From: Clostridiales bacterium
GTDB lineage: Bacteria; Bacillota; Clostridia; Lachnospirales; Lachnospiraceae
DNA: 52,193 nt
Assembly: GCA_029006795.1 (NCBI GenBank)
Contig: JAQXGQ010000144.1
Span: forward strand, 1 to 52,193
Reading direction: 5' to 3'
The position numbers and the translations under genes are program-made. Below the pieces are notes generated by a model that was not told where the DNA came from, made no database searches, and was given only the letters and a program-made list of their open reading frames with translations. Below, piece by piece: positions 17,581-26,802 of the stretch (within the stretch, counting starts at the first letter, position 1; the number at the start of each line of letters is the position of its first letter).

Positions 17581-17603
17581 AATGAAAAGAAACTATCGAA
17601 ATG

Positions 17604-18626
17604 TTAGCGTTTGCCGATTTCTGTATCAGTAGTAGTGGTAACACTATGGTCCTTGATGTAATCAATGATTTCGTCCAGAGTCGTAAATGCCAGACCAACA
17701 TAACTGTCTGCCGCCCCATAATAAATTGCAATCTTTCCGCTTTCAGAATCATGTATAGTCGCACATGGGAAACATACGTTTGGAACAAATCCTCTTTCCT
17801 CATACCATTCTTCCGGTGTTAAGAGGAAAGTCTCACATCTGTATTTTACGATGGATGGATTATCAATGTCTAAGATGGCTCCGCCAATGGAATAAACATA
17901 ACCGTTACAGGTTCCGCTTACGCCATGGTAGAAAAGTAACCAACCTTCTGAAGTCTCAATCGGAGCAGCACCGCCGCCGATTTTTAAGGACTCCCACCAT
18001 TCATTACCTTTTCCCATCACATGTCTGTGTTTTCCCCAGAACTGCATATCCGGGCTTTCGCTGATGAAAATATCACCAAACGGCGTATGACCACTGTCAG
18101 ACGGACGGGACAGCATTACAAAGTTACCATTAATTTTTCTCGGGAACAATACCGCATTCCGGTTAAACGGCAAAAACGGATTTTCAATCCTAGTGAAGGT
18201 CTTAAAATCTGTTGTCTTCGCCATACCAATAGCTGCACCATAGAAATCCTGACACCAGATAATATAATAAGTATCTTCTACTTTTACCAGACGAGGATCA
18301 TATGCATAAACCGGCATAAACGGCTTTCCTTCCTCATCTACAAACTGAATCTTATCTTTCTCAAAATCCCAATGAATGGCATCCTTGCTTCTTCCAAGAT
18401 AAATATAAGGAATACCATTTGTCTGTTCCCCACGAAACACACCGATAAATTCATCACCATAAGGTATAACTGCACTGTTGAAAATACGTGCTACACCTTC
18501 TACCGGATTTCTTCCGATAATCGGGTTCTCATTGTAGCGCCATACCGGAGCGTTTTTTAACCCTTCCGGTTTATCCTGCCACGGCACATTTGGTACGGCA
18601 GGACTAATCATTTTGTATTTGCTCAT
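17604..18626 (-). CDS. GH130_2 beta-1,4-mannooligosaccharide phosphorylase
   Basis: A 340-residue five-bladed beta-propeller enzyme of family GH130. Recognisable family stretches are RIFNSAVIPYGDEFIGVFRG (with the substrate-binding Asn/Arg), VYAYDPRLVKVEDTYYIIWC (Asp proton donor region), KIGGGAAPIETSEGWLLFYHGV and CFPCATIHDSESGKIAIYYGAAD. Overall similarity is to mannooligosaccharide phosphorylases (RaMP2-like, subfamily 2), which release alpha-mannose-1-phosphate from the non-reducing end of beta-1,4-manno-oligosaccharides using phosphate. It follows GH130_1 after 21 bases. The subfamily call rests on recalled sequence pattern, not on an alignment. Confidence 0.88.
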   Translation of the reverse strand: MSKYKMISPAVPNVPWQDKPEGLKNAPVWRYNENPIIGRNPVEGVARIFNSAVIPYGDEFIGVFRGEQTNGIPYIYLGRSKDAIHWDFEKDKIQFVDEEGKPFMPVYAYDPRLVKVEDTYYIIWCQDFYGAAIGMAKTTDFKTFTRIENPFLPFNRNAVLFPRKINGNFVMLSRPSDSGHTPFGDIFISESPDMQFWGKHRHVMGKGNEWWESLKIGGGAAPIETSEGWLLFYHGVSGTCNGYVYSIGGAILDIDNPSIVKYRCETFLLTPEEWYEERGFVPNVCFPCATIHDSESGKIAIYYGAADSYVGLAFTTLDEIIDYIKDHSVTTTTDTEIGKR

Positions 18627-18647
18627 AATCCGCTCTCCTTTTTCTCT

Positions 18648-19823
18648 CTATTTTTGGTTTGCTAAAAATTCCATGTTCTTTTTTATCAAATCGCATCTCT
18701 GTGCGACACACTCTACGGAACGTCCCGGATCACTCGGTGTATTAAACACATAATCTTTTAACTGATCGATGGTTGTTGTTGCGACATGAAGTCTGGTATC
18801 GCTGGCTGCATAGTAGATATATACCTCGCCCTTTTCATTTGCGATGGCACCGTTGGTAAATACCACGTTTGATACATCGCCGACTCTTTCCCACTCTCTC
18901 GGAGCAATCAAAAAGCCTGATGGTTCTGCAATAACCTTTCCCGGATCCTCTAAGGAAGTTGCAAATGCGTAAATAACATAGCGAAGCCCTGCTGCTGTAT
19001 TACGTACACCGTGTGCAATATGAATCCATCCCTTATCTGTTTTGATTGGAGTTGCGCCTGCACCATTCTTTGCCTCGGTAATGGTATGATACTTACGAAG
19101 GCTGGTCATACGTTCTTCATCAATTACTGCATGTGTAATGTCATCACACAATCCGAATCCGATTCCTCCGCCGCTTCCTGTATCAATAAAGTCATCCATT
19201 GGTCTGGTATAAAATGCATATTTTCCATTTACAAATTCCGGATGCAGGCAGACATTTCTCTGCTGCGGAGAATTTAAAGTAACCAGATTATCCAGTCTCT
19301 CCCAATGTTTCAAGTCTTTTGTTCTTACGATTCCGGCTGCCGCAACGGCTGCAGACAAATCATTTACGGTCTTATCCTTGCTTTCAGAACAGAACACACC
19401 GTAAATATAGCCATCTTCATGTTTGGTAAGACGCATATCGTATACATTTGTTTCCTCCGGACAGGTATCATCCAAAAGAATTGGGTAATCCCAGAATTTA
19501 AATCCATCAATTCCATTGTCGCTTTCCGCTACGCCGAAGAAAGATTTTCTGTCATTTCCCTCAATACGGGCAACCAGATAATATTTTCCGTTTAATTCAA
19601 TTGCACCCGCATTGAATACGGCATTCACACCGAGGCGTTCCATAAAATAAGGATTTGTCTCCGGATTTAAATCATAACGCCAGGTAAGCGGAATATGTTC
19701 TCTTGTAAGAACCGGATATTCGTAGCGGTCATAAACACCGTTATAAAAGTCTGATTTCACATTTTTTCTGGCAATCAGCTCATTATATTTTTTTAATTCT
19801 TCTTCATATTTTTTATGCAACAT
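18648..19823 (-). CDS. GH130_1 4-O-beta-D-mannosyl-D-glucose phosphorylase
   Basis: A 391-residue protein. GH130 core: [40 protein letters not shown] (catalytic Asp), [20 protein letters not shown] and [20 protein letters not shown]. An N-terminal helical extension and the NTAAGLRY loop are typical of subfamily 1, which phosphorolyses beta-1,4-Man-Glc to mannose-1-phosphate and glucose. The Man-Glc substrate comes from the epimerase encoded immediately upstream, whose 3' end overlaps this start by 11 bases. That tight overlap supports metabolic coupling of epimerisation and phosphorolysis. Confidence 0.92.
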   Translation of the reverse strand: MLHKKYEEELKKYNELIARKNVKSDFYNGVYDRYEYPVLTREHIPLTWRYDLNPETNPYFMERLGVNAVFNAGAIELNGKYYLVARIEGNDRKSFFGVAESDNGIDGFKFWDYPILLDDTCPEETNVYDMRLTKHEDGYIYGVFCSESKDKTVNDLSAAVAAAGIVRTKDLKHWERLDNLVTLNSPQQRNVCLHPEFVNGKYAFYTRPMDDFIDTGSGGGIGFGLCDDITHAVIDEERMTSLRKYHTITEAKNGAGATPIKTDKGWIHIAHGVRNTAAGLRYVIYAFATSLEDPGKVIAEPSGFLIAPREWERVGDVSNVVFTNGAIANEKGEVYIYYAASDTRLHVATTTIDQLKDYVFNTPSDPGRSVECVAQRCDLIKKNMEFLANQK

Positions 19824-20988
19824 CGATATTTCTCCTTATGACTTCCATACACATTCTTCCATTATGGTACGGACATTTCCATGGTTCAACAATTGGTCTG
19901 TTTGGATAAGGCTTTCCGTCTTTGTCTGTCTCCCAGAACCATTCGGAGCCTTTTCGCTTATCAATCATGTAATCCTTGATAAACTGCCATTCTGCTTTTG
20001 CTGCATCAAGATAATCCTTTCGCTCCGGATGTCTTGTGTAACCATTCAAAAAGCCAACAACAGCTTCTGCCTGTACCCACCAGATACGATGTTCATTCAC
20101 GACGCCTTTTTCGCATTCATTCGCCAGAGAACGTCCGTCAAATGCGATTTTATAAATCTGGTTTGTCAAATCGTCAATGATTGGTGCCAGTTTTTTCTGA
20201 TAGGAATCCTCTCCCAAAACATCCACACCGCGGTTTAACAACCATGCGGTTTCAATGTCATGTCCATAGGAATGTAAATCCAGAATACTGTTATAATTTT
20301 TATCAAAGAATACTTCCTGACGATGGAGCGTCGGATTGTAAATCTTATCTGCTATCGTGTCCAAAATCCACTCCAGACGTTTCTTTACATCTGCATCTTT
20401 CGACACCCGGTAAAGTTCCGTATATGCTTCAAATACATGAAGCAGCGTATTCATGGTCTTATCTGCAATCACACCATTCTCAGACAGCTTATCATTTTCA
20501 ATCAGATGAAACTCTTTATCAAAAGCCTCTAAATATCCCACTTCATCGGTGCATTTTTCCTCAATGATTCGGAATAACCCCTTTGCCATCTGTAAGGCTT
20601 CCGTATCACCTGAAGCTTCATAATAGGAAGACAATGCGTAAATGCAAAATGCCTGATTATATGTATGTTTTGTTGTATCTTCCGGTTTTCCATCATAGGT
20701 AATGGACCAGTAGATTCCACCGTTTTCCTTATCAAAGCAATAATCTTTCATAAACTGGAATCCGTGTTTTGCCTCATCAAGCAAACTTTCATCTTTTAGC
20801 AATGTATATGCATTCGCGAAAAACCAGGTAATCCGGCTGTTAAGGATACAACCCTTAACAGCTTTTTTATCCAACTTCAAGTCATAATCAAGCCAGCCAT
20901 AATAACCGCCATTTTCATTGTCACGCAGATTTTTCCAAAAAGGAATAATTGTATTTAGTAAATGCTCTTTTACTTCTTCGACCATCAT
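19813..20988 (-). CDS. Cellobiose/mannobiose 2-epimerase
   Basis: A 391-residue (alpha/alpha)6-barrel enzyme of the AGE/cellobiose 2-epimerase family. Family marks: [71 protein letters not shown] (active-site His), [19 protein letters not shown] and [12 protein letters not shown]...[11 protein letters not shown]. It converts reducing-end mannose in beta-1,4-mannobiose to glucose, making Man-Glc for GH130_1. Start at 20988 after AGGAG; a longer in-frame start would run into the preceding permease gene. It acts in the cytoplasm. Confidence 0.93.
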   Translation of the reverse strand: MMVEEVKEHLLNTIIPFWKNLRDNENGGYYGWLDYDLKLDKKAVKGCILNSRITWFFANAYTLLKDESLLDEAKHGFQFMKDYCFDKENGGIYWSITYDGKPEDTTKHTYNQAFCIYALSSYYEASGDTEALQMAKGLFRIIEEKCTDEVGYLEAFDKEFHLIENDKLSENGVIADKTMNTLLHVFEAYTELYRVSKDADVKKRLEWILDTIADKIYNPTLHRQEVFFDKNYNSILDLHSYGHDIETAWLLNRGVDVLGEDSYQKKLAPIIDDLTNQIYKIAFDGRSLANECEKGVVNEHRIWWVQAEAVVGFLNGYTRHPERKDYLDAAKAEWQFIKDYMIDKRKGSEWFWETDKDGKPYPNRPIVEPWKCPYHNGRMCMEVIRRNIDVA

Positions 20989-21004
20989 CGTTTTTCTCCT
21001 ATCC

Positions 21005-21865
21005 TTAGCCCTTAACAGCTCCTGCGGTAATACCACTGTAAATCTGTTTCTGGCATATAATGAACACGATCAGTGCTGGAAGCAGTGAAATGATAACACC
21101 TGCACAAATCAGATTGTAACGGTTTCCAAGTGGTCCAGTGAATGTATATAAGGACAATGCAATGGTACGAATATTCTGATCCTGCAAATACAGACTGGCT
21201 GAATAGTACTCATTGTATGTATTTACGCCCTTTAAAATAGCGCTGGTAACAATTGCCGGCTGAAGCAGCGGCAGGATAATCTTCCAATAAATCTGGAAAT
21301 AAGAAGCACCGTCAATGATGGCAGATTCATCCAATGAAACCGGAATATTTTCCATAAACTGGATGAAAATATAAACGGAAATAATATCCGTACCCATCAT
21401 CATGATAATGTATCCATACAAGTGATTGATAAATCCAAGGTTTCCCATAATCTTATATACTGTTACCTGCATTGCTACTGCCGGAAGCAGAGATGCAAAC
21501 AAAAACAGGTTACGAATCAGGCCATTACCCGGGACTTTAAAACGGTTAAGTACATAGGCAAGCTGCGTACCAACAAGGATTGCACCAATGAGTACAAAGA
21601 CCATAACAATTAATGAGTTTAAAAACGCCCGACCCATATGTGCAGTCTCAAATGCTCTTACAAAGTTGTCAAAAGTCCATGATGACGGAAGTGTCATTAC
21701 GTTTGTTGACTGATATTCCGCATCGCTTTTAAAAGCTGTGATGACACAGGATACTACCGGAAGCACTGCGCAAAATGAGAAGAATATCAGGGAAAAATAT
21801 TTTACAACTACCCAAATCCAGCCGCCAACGCTTCTGTGTTTGATTTTTATTTTTTTCTTTTCCAT
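21005..21865 (-). CDS. Sugar ABC transporter permease, MalG-like (CUT1)
   Basis: A 286-residue membrane protein with six predicted helices. The inner-membrane EAA loop reads SLDESAIIDGASYFQIYWKI followed by ILPLLQPAI, matching the EAAxxDGA...IxLP contact motif for the ATPase. It ends YSGITAGAVKG, typical of MalG-type subunits. It pairs with the MalF-like permease 15 bases upstream and the binding lipoprotein. No ATP-binding subunit is encoded in the window, so a shared MsmX-type ATPase elsewhere is expected, as is common for CUT1 systems in Firmicutes. Confidence 0.93.
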   Translation of the reverse strand: MEKKKIKIKHRSVGGWIWVVVKYFSLIFFSFCAVLPVVSCVITAFKSDAEYQSTNVMTLPSSWTFDNFVRAFETAHMGRAFLNSLIVMVFVLIGAILVGTQLAYVLNRFKVPGNGLIRNLFLFASLLPAVAMQVTVYKIMGNLGFINHLYGYIIMMMGTDIISVYIFIQFMENIPVSLDESAIIDGASYFQIYWKIILPLLQPAIVTSAILKGVNTYNEYYSASLYLQDQNIRTIALSLYTFTGPLGNRYNLICAGVIISLLPALIVFIICQKQIYSGITAGAVKG

Positions 21866-21880
21866 CCTGGTTAGCCTCCT

Positions 21881-22861
21881 TTACGCTTTTACTCTCTTTT
21901 TATGTTTGATTTCATCCGTTTCGTTCGCATTGCGGAACAAATACTTCATAATCAACTTCTGGGCAATTGTTGCCGCAAAAATAATAAGAAGCAAAACCAC
22001 TGCCATTGCAGATGCAAGACCAACCTTCTGGCTGACATGTGCAATCTCGTTCATAATTACGAAATAGGTTCCGGTTCCGTTGGCACCACTGGTGATAACG
22101 TATGGTGGTTCGAAAGCACTTAAAGAACCTGTGATAGAAAGAATGACATTTAAGGTTACGATAGTTCTTATACTCGGCAGAATGATATGTATAAACTGCT
22201 GAAATCCATTTGCTCCGTCCAGTTCTGCCGCTTCATACATTTCCTTGTCTACAGACATAATCGCTCCGATAAAGAGTACCATGTTCTGTCCAAAGTATCG
22301 CCACACTGAGGTAGCTACCAGAGACCAGTTATTGATAGACTGGTCTTTCAGCCAGTACGGAAGATTGTCAAGTTCAAATCCAAGCCATTGAAGAATTGTG
22401 TCAAACACAAACCCTCTGGTATAGAAAAATTTAAAAATAAAACCAATTGCAATACCACTGATTAAGTATGGGAAAAACATAAGTCCCTTGAAAAAGTTTC
22501 CACCCTTTACCTTAAAACTCAAAATGGTTGCCAAATATAATGCCAAAACCAACTGCAAAATTGCTCCAACAACATAATAAAGGCTCAATTTCAAGGCTCC
22601 GAAACAGTCATCCCTAGTAAAGACATCAATATAGTTTTTCCAGCCGACAAACTGCCATTTTTCCCTCGGAGTTCCGTATTTCATCTTATAAAAACTAAAT
22701 CTTACCATTTCCTCAAAAGGCAAATAGGTAAATACAAACAGCAACAGTAGTGGAATTATCATGAACCCCACGCAAATCAGTACCTGCTGTCCCTTTCTGC
22801 TTTTCGCCCATTTAATTAGATTAAAGGGTTTCTTTTGAAAAGATTTCTTTTCTGCTTCCAT
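21881..22861 (-). CDS. Sugar ABC transporter permease, MalF-like (CUT1)
   Basis: A 326-residue membrane protein with six predicted helices and EAA loop MYEAAELDGANGFQQFIHII followed by LPSIRTIVT. The N-terminus is basic (EKKSFQKKPFNLIKWAKSRK) before TM1. Start chosen at 22861 (MEAEKKSF), since GGAGG lies 8 bases upstream; an earlier ATG at 22888 has a weaker, more distant site. It forms the channel with the MalG-like subunit for manno-oligosaccharide import (substrate inferred from context). Confidence 0.92.
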   Translation of the reverse strand: MEAEKKSFQKKPFNLIKWAKSRKGQQVLICVGFMIIPLLLLFVFTYLPFEEMVRFSFYKMKYGTPREKWQFVGWKNYIDVFTRDDCFGALKLSLYYVVGAILQLVLALYLATILSFKVKGGNFFKGLMFFPYLISGIAIGFIFKFFYTRGFVFDTILQWLGFELDNLPYWLKDQSINNWSLVATSVWRYFGQNMVLFIGAIMSVDKEMYEAAELDGANGFQQFIHIILPSIRTIVTLNVILSITGSLSAFEPPYVITSGANGTGTYFVIMNEIAHVSQKVGLASAMAVVLLLIIFAATIAQKLIMKYLFRNANETDEIKHKKRVKA

Positions 22862-22951
22862 GTCCACTTCCTCCACATCTCCAAACATGTTCTGCCATTT
22901 TTCCTTTCAGAGGAGCAGGGACGTTTCCCTGCCTCCTCTGTATTATCTTCA

Positions 22952-24421
22952 TTATTCTTCTGTTACTTCGACTCCAAGTGTTTCCTGTGCATCCGTCCAT
23001 GCCTCATTCCAGTCAGCCATAATCTCATCAAAGGTCTTATCGCCATTTGAAGCGTGTTCAATAATCTGCTGCACTTTCACATCTCCACCTGCGTTAAAGT
23101 TCAATTCTGATTCAGAATTCATCTCATTGAAAAGATCTTCTTCTCCCGCTACTGCCGGCTCATCCTGAACAAAGGTTACACCGTCAAAGGAAAGTTTTGT
23201 TTCTGTGCTGTTAGCGTCTACAGGAAGTCCATCCTCATTGTAGGAGAAACCGGATTCCTCGGTGAGCCATTTTACAAATACCATAGCTGCTGCCTGCTCT
23301 TCCGGTGTTGCATTTACATTAATTGCGTATGAGTAATCTGCACCGTCAGTAGCATACTGAACGCCATCAATGGTAATTGGGAATGGCATATATCCGATAT
23401 CATCTGCATTTTCACCTGCTGCTTTCATCTGTGGAATTGCCCAGGAACCAAGTACCATGCAACCAATCTCACCATTGTTAATCATGCCTTTGCAACCTTC
23501 CCAGTCTGTGGTTGCATAGTCATCTTCAATCAGACCATCTGCTACTGCATCATATAAAATTTTATAAACCGCATAAGCGTGTGTTTCATCGCCATAATCT
23601 TTGAACGGATCTTTCGTATGAACCAGTTTCTGGTTCATGTATGTATTGTCACCGGTTGCATTATTTCCGATGTAAGCATCCCATGCACCCATTGTCCATC
23701 CTGCTGCATAGTTTGTATAAAGCGGAATTGCATCTGTGTTATCTTTGATTGCCTGTAAAGCTGTAATAAACTCATCCGGTGTCTTAGGAATTTCGGTAAC
23801 ACCTGCTTCTTCAAATACCTTCTTGTTGTATACGATACCCTGTGTCGTTGCTGTAGAAGGTACACCATAAACCTCTCCGCCATACTCCCATGCTGTTGCA
23901 TAATTGATTTCTGTCTTCATGGTATCTAAATCACCGTAAGAAATGAAATAACTGCTTAAGTCTGCCTTGTCTACTGCAGGAATACCCATGATTGTCTCAT
24001 AATCACCAGACTGTAAATGCATCAAAGCATCGTCTGCATATCCGGTAGAGGTTGTAATATTTACAGTAATGTTTGGATATAATTTGTTAAAATCTTCAAT
24101 GTACTGTTTCCAATTCTTTCCGCCGTATTCATCGCTGTCCATATCTGTTCTGTGATTGAACATGCTGATTTCAACAGAAAGGTCTGTGTAATCTTCTCCC
24201 AATGTAATGTCTGCATAGGATAAAGTACCATCTGCTGTCCCGGCAGCCTCTCCTGCATCACCGGTTTCCGTACCAGCTGTGTTTCCTGTACCAGCTGTGT
24301 TTCCTGTACCAGCTGCATTCCCTGCGTTGCTGCCGCCATCTGCATTTGTGTTACCGCATGCTGCCATGCTCATGGTCATTGCTGCGATTAACGTAACTGC
24401 CATTACTTTTTTGAATTTCAT
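22952..24421 (-). CDS. Sugar-binding lipoprotein of the manno-oligosaccharide ABC transporter
   Basis: A 489-residue protein. The signal peptide ends in lipobox SMAAC (Cys about 22), giving membrane anchoring. Residues 23-65 are a Gly/Ala/Thr/Asn-rich flexible linker with repeated AGTGNT units. From about residue 80 it is a cluster-type family 1 extracellular solute-binding protein (ITVNITTSTGYADDALMHL, YNKKVFEEAGVTEIPKTPDE, MVLGSWAIPQMKAAGENADD). A GGGAGGAA ribosome site lies 8 bases upstream. It is the first gene of the long mannan operon. Oligosaccharide specificity is inferred from neighbouring GH130, GH113 and GH36 genes. Confidence 0.93.
   Translation of the reverse strand: MKFKKVMAVTLIAAMTMSMAACGNTNADGGSNAGNAAGTGNTAGTGNTAGTETGDAGEAAGTADGTLSYADITLGEDYTDLSVEISMFNHRTDMDSDEYGGKNWKQYIEDFNKLYPNITVNITTSTGYADDALMHLQSGDYETIMGIPAVDKADLSSYFISYGDLDTMKTEINYATAWEYGGEVYGVPSTATTQGIVYNKKVFEEAGVTEIPKTPDEFITALQAIKDNTDAIPLYTNYAAGWTMGAWDAYIGNNATGDNTYMNQKLVHTKDPFKDYGDETHAYAVYKILYDAVADGLIEDDYATTDWEGCKGMINNGEIGCMVLGSWAIPQMKAAGENADDIGYMPFPITIDGVQYATDGADYSYAINVNATPEEQAAAMVFVKWLTEESGFSYNEDGLPVDANSTETKLSFDGVTFVQDEPAVAGEEDLFNEMNSESELNFNAGGDVKVQQIIEHASNGDKTFDEIMADWNEAWTDAQETLGVEVTEE
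24263..24316. repeat. Three 18-bp tandem repeats in the lipoprotein linker
   Basis: Units start at 24263, 24281 and 24299. The last two are identical except for the final base (GTTTCCTGTACCAGCTG then T or C). They are in frame and encode the AGTGNT linker repeats, so slippage would change tether length in steps of six residues. Confidence 0.75.
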
Positions 24422-24637
24422 GATAAAATTCCTCCCTTTTTTTAATCTAAAATCAATTCGTTATTTGATTTAATTTAATTATATATTTTTCTATTTTTTA
24501 GTCATCATTCTATCTTGTAAAATATATATTATTATTGCTTTTATTGTGTTTTTCCATATTATATACAAATCTCGCTACTTATTTTTGTGCATCTTTAATG
24601 TTATACTCGTCTTTTTTCTTCTTTTTTAGTTTGTTTT

Positions 24638-24665
24638 TTTACTTTATTTTTAACTAATAAGTAAA
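24638..24665. promoter_or_regulatory. Inverted repeat, possible operator of the mannan operon
   Basis: Arms TTTACTTTATT (24638-24648) and AATAAGTAAA (24656-24665) pair with one bulged base around a 7-base centre. It is about 75 bases upstream of the candidate -10 of the lipoprotein operon and 28 bases upstream of the AraC -35. AT-richness makes chance symmetry possible. Confidence 0.4.
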
Positions 24666-24693
24666 TTTAATTTCTATTTTTATATTAAAAAAC

Positions 24694-24722
24694 TTGTCAT
24701 TTAAAATCTTCTAAGCTATAAT
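24694..24722 (+). promoter_or_regulatory. Promoter of the first AraC regulator
   Basis: TTGTCA (24694-24699), 17 bases, TATAAT (24717-24722), about 42 bases before the ATG, with AAAAAGGAGA as the ribosome site. Confidence 0.75.
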
Positions 24723-24764
24723 AATACAAAATTCAATGATACTTTACAAAAAGGAGATACCCCT

Positions 24765-25649
24765 ATGGATTTCTTAGCTTCTTTTCTGGCTTCATTCAGT
24801 AAAACACCCTCGCTTCCAAACGGAATGCCTCCGGAAACATTATTAGGTCACATATACGAAGAGAAAGCTGACATTCCATGCCAGTCATTGCTTTCTATCC
24901 ACGCTTATGGCTCCCACTATATGTCTGCGCCCTTTTCCTATCATTTTCGCTCTTTAAACAGTTACCTTCTTCTATATACCAAAAATGGGAACGGCACACT
25001 GCAGACTGCAGAAAACAAATTTACTCTGGAAGAAATGTCTCTCTTTCTCCTTGACTGCAGGCAACCCTTTTCTCTGTCTCTCTCTGGCAGCTTCTGGAAT
25101 TTTGAAATCTATTTTTGTACCGGCTCACTGCTTTCTGCGTTCTATCTCCGTCCACAGGGAATGTATTGGAGTCTAAGCCATTCCGCTGAGATTCTGCGGC
25201 ATCTCCAAATGTTAGAGAACAGTAACAAAAACTTTCTGCATCGGAATCCCATTCTCGATCTTAAATGTTTTGCGAATCTTTTCTCTGACCTTTCCTTAGC
25301 AGCAGAGCAGGAAATGAATGCGAAGAAAAATCTTCCCTCTTACCTTCTCTATATGAAAAAGTGCTTCGACTACTCTTATGCGAACCATTATTTTCTGACC
25401 TATTTTGAAACAGAACTTGATATCAGTAAGTACCGTCTTTGCCGCGAGTTTTCTACTGTCTTTGGGGTTTCTCCCATACAATATCTCAATCAAAGGCGCA
25501 TTGAAGCAGCCAAAGAATTGCTATGCACTACCAGCATGACAGTTCACGAAATCGGTTCCTCTGTAGGCTTTGATAATACCAACCATTTTATCAATCTTTT
25601 TAAACGCTCCACCGGCAAAACCCCGAATGCTTACCGGCAGGAAAATTAA
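24765..25649 (+). CDS. AraC-family transcriptional regulator (mannan locus, divergent)
   Basis: A 294-residue protein. Residues about 40-140 are a cupin-like sensor domain (FRSLNSYLLLYTKNGNGTLQ, FTLEEMSLFLLDCRQPFSLS). About 195-292 are the double HTH: first helix pair degenerate, second typical (SMTVHEIGSSVGFDNTNHFI, NLFKRSTGKTPNAYRQEN). It is divergent from the lipoprotein operon, the usual position for a local activator responding to an imported sugar. It converges on the LacI gene and shares a bidirectional terminator with it. Confidence 0.88.
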   Translation: MDFLASFLASFSKTPSLPNGMPPETLLGHIYEEKADIPCQSLLSIHAYGSHYMSAPFSYHFRSLNSYLLLYTKNGNGTLQTAENKFTLEEMSLFLLDCRQPFSLSLSGSFWNFEIYFCTGSLLSAFYLRPQGMYWSLSHSAEILRHLQMLENSNKNFLHRNPILDLKCFANLFSDLSLAAEQEMNAKKNLPSYLLYMKKCFDYSYANHYFLTYFETELDISKYRLCREFSTVFGVSPIQYLNQRRIEAAKELLCTTSMTVHEIGSSVGFDNTNHFINLFKRSTGKTPNAYRQEN

Positions 25650-25675
25650 AGTAAAATAATCTTTATGGAATCAAA

Positions 25676-25697
25676 AAACTGCGCCTCAGCGCAGTTT
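25676..25697. terminator. Bidirectional terminator between araC-type and lacI-type genes
   Basis: Stem AAACTGCGC (25676-25684) and GCGCAGTTT (25689-25697), loop CTCA, with an A-run on its left so that minus-strand transcripts end in TTTTTTGATT. Both convergent genes stop within 30 bases. Confidence 0.85.
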
Positions 25698-25698
25698 C

Positions 25699-26721
25699 TT
25701 AGTTATTGACTTTTTTCACACTATTTTTATGGACCATATGTCCGTCCACAATAGTTATTCCCTGTTTGTAGCGGTTATCCTCTATCTTTTTAATCAGAAT
25801 ATGAACCGCCTTTTTAGACATTTCCTTCACATCCACATCAAACGTCGTAATATCCACATCACATAGTCCCGGATACAGATAGTTGTCAAAGCCAACCACA
25901 GACACATCCTCCGGCACACGATATCCCTGTTCCTCCAAAAGATTCACTACTCTGCTTGCAGTCAAATCACTGTTACATACAAAGGCTGTCGGTTTTTCCT
26001 TAAATTCATCGTAACTCATGTCTACATTTACAACGCCTTCCATGTTACGATCCGGTATCACCCATTCCTGTGGCACTTTTTTTCCGTGCTCCATCATAGA
26101 CCTTGCATATCCAAAATAGCGATCCGTGATGCTGGCTGTGCAGAGCAATGTTCCCACATAAGCAATATTTTTATGCCCCATCTCAAAGAGGTAATTCGTC
26201 AACATGTAGGAACCATAATAGCCGTTGGAAATGACTGCATCACTCATCTGATGTTCATCGTAGAAGTCAAGGTACACAATCGGTACGGTTGTGTTTTGAT
26301 TCAGTGCCGCAAGGTATTCTGTCTGAAGCCTTCCCACGATAATCAACCCATCCGCTTTCTGTTCTAACACCATCTTAGGGAGTGAAAGTTCTGCTTCTCC
26401 TGTTAACGAAATAACTTCCAAAAGTGTAAAACTCTCCTTTTGTACAGCTTTCATATTTATACTTTGATACATCTTCCAGTAGAAAGAATCATATCCACCT
26501 AAATATTTTTCCGCTACAATCACTCCTATATTATAGCTTTTCTGTACTTTTTCCCTCTTTATGGCGGAGGGCTGTTTATATCCCATTTCATCCGCGAGTT
26601 TTTTTATCTTCTCGCGCATTGCCTCGCTAACACCCTTCTGACCAGAAAGTGCTTTTGACACTGTTACAGTGCTGACGCCTAACTGCTCTGCGATATCTGC
26701 AAGTTTCACTGCCTTTGCCAT
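25699..26721 (-). CDS. LacI-family transcriptional repressor of the mannan locus
   Basis: A 340-residue protein. The HTH and hinge helix are at residues 5-55 (VKLADIAEQLGVSTVTVSKA). A periplasmic-binding-protein-like sensor spans 65-335 (VIVAEKYLGG, DGLIIVGRL, PTAFVCNSDLTASRVVNLLE, VPEDVSVVGFDNYLYPGL). The ribosome site is AAGGAG. It has its own consensus promoter directly behind GH36. The gene nests between GH36 and the transporter operon, so control of these units by a manno-oligosaccharide effector is likely (inference). Confidence 0.92.
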   Translation of the reverse strand: MAKAVKLADIAEQLGVSTVTVSKALSGQKGVSEAMREKIKKLADEMGYKQPSAIKREKVQKSYNIGVIVAEKYLGGYDSFYWKMYQSINMKAVQKESFTLLEVISLTGEAELSLPKMVLEQKADGLIIVGRLQTEYLAALNQNTTVPIVYLDFYDEHQMSDAVISNGYYGSYMLTNYLFEMGHKNIAYVGTLLCTASITDRYFGYARSMMEHGKKVPQEWVIPDRNMEGVVNVDMSYDEFKEKPTAFVCNSDLTASRVVNLLEEQGYRVPEDVSVVGFDNYLYPGLCDVDITTFDVDVKEMSKKAVHILIKKIEDNRYKQGITIVDGHMVHKNSVKKVNN

Positions 26722-26765
26722 TTCCCTGCTCCTTTTATTTATTACTTAAAAAATCACCTAAATTA

Positions 26766-26794
26766 ATTTTATTTTTTACTTCTTTTTTTGTCAA
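26766..26794 (-). promoter_or_regulatory. Promoter of the LacI-type regulator
   Basis: On the minus strand, perfect TTGACA (26794-26789), 17 bases, TAAAAT (26771-26766), 45 bases before the ATG and starting 9 bases after the GH36 stop codon. Confidence 0.75.
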
Positions 26795-26802
26795 GATGAG
26801 TT

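Larger units (their letters stand above)
24422..24764. promoter_or_regulatory. AT-rich divergent control region between binding lipoprotein and AraC genes
   Basis: 343 bases without a gene. It holds a strong plus-strand promoter (24694-24722), an inverted repeat (24638-24665) and, for the minus-strand operon, only a candidate -10 TATAAT at 24563-24558 with no good -35. A weak -35 would fit an operon that needs an activator such as the adjacent AraC protein (inference). No riboswitch or terminator was seen. Confidence 0.55.
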
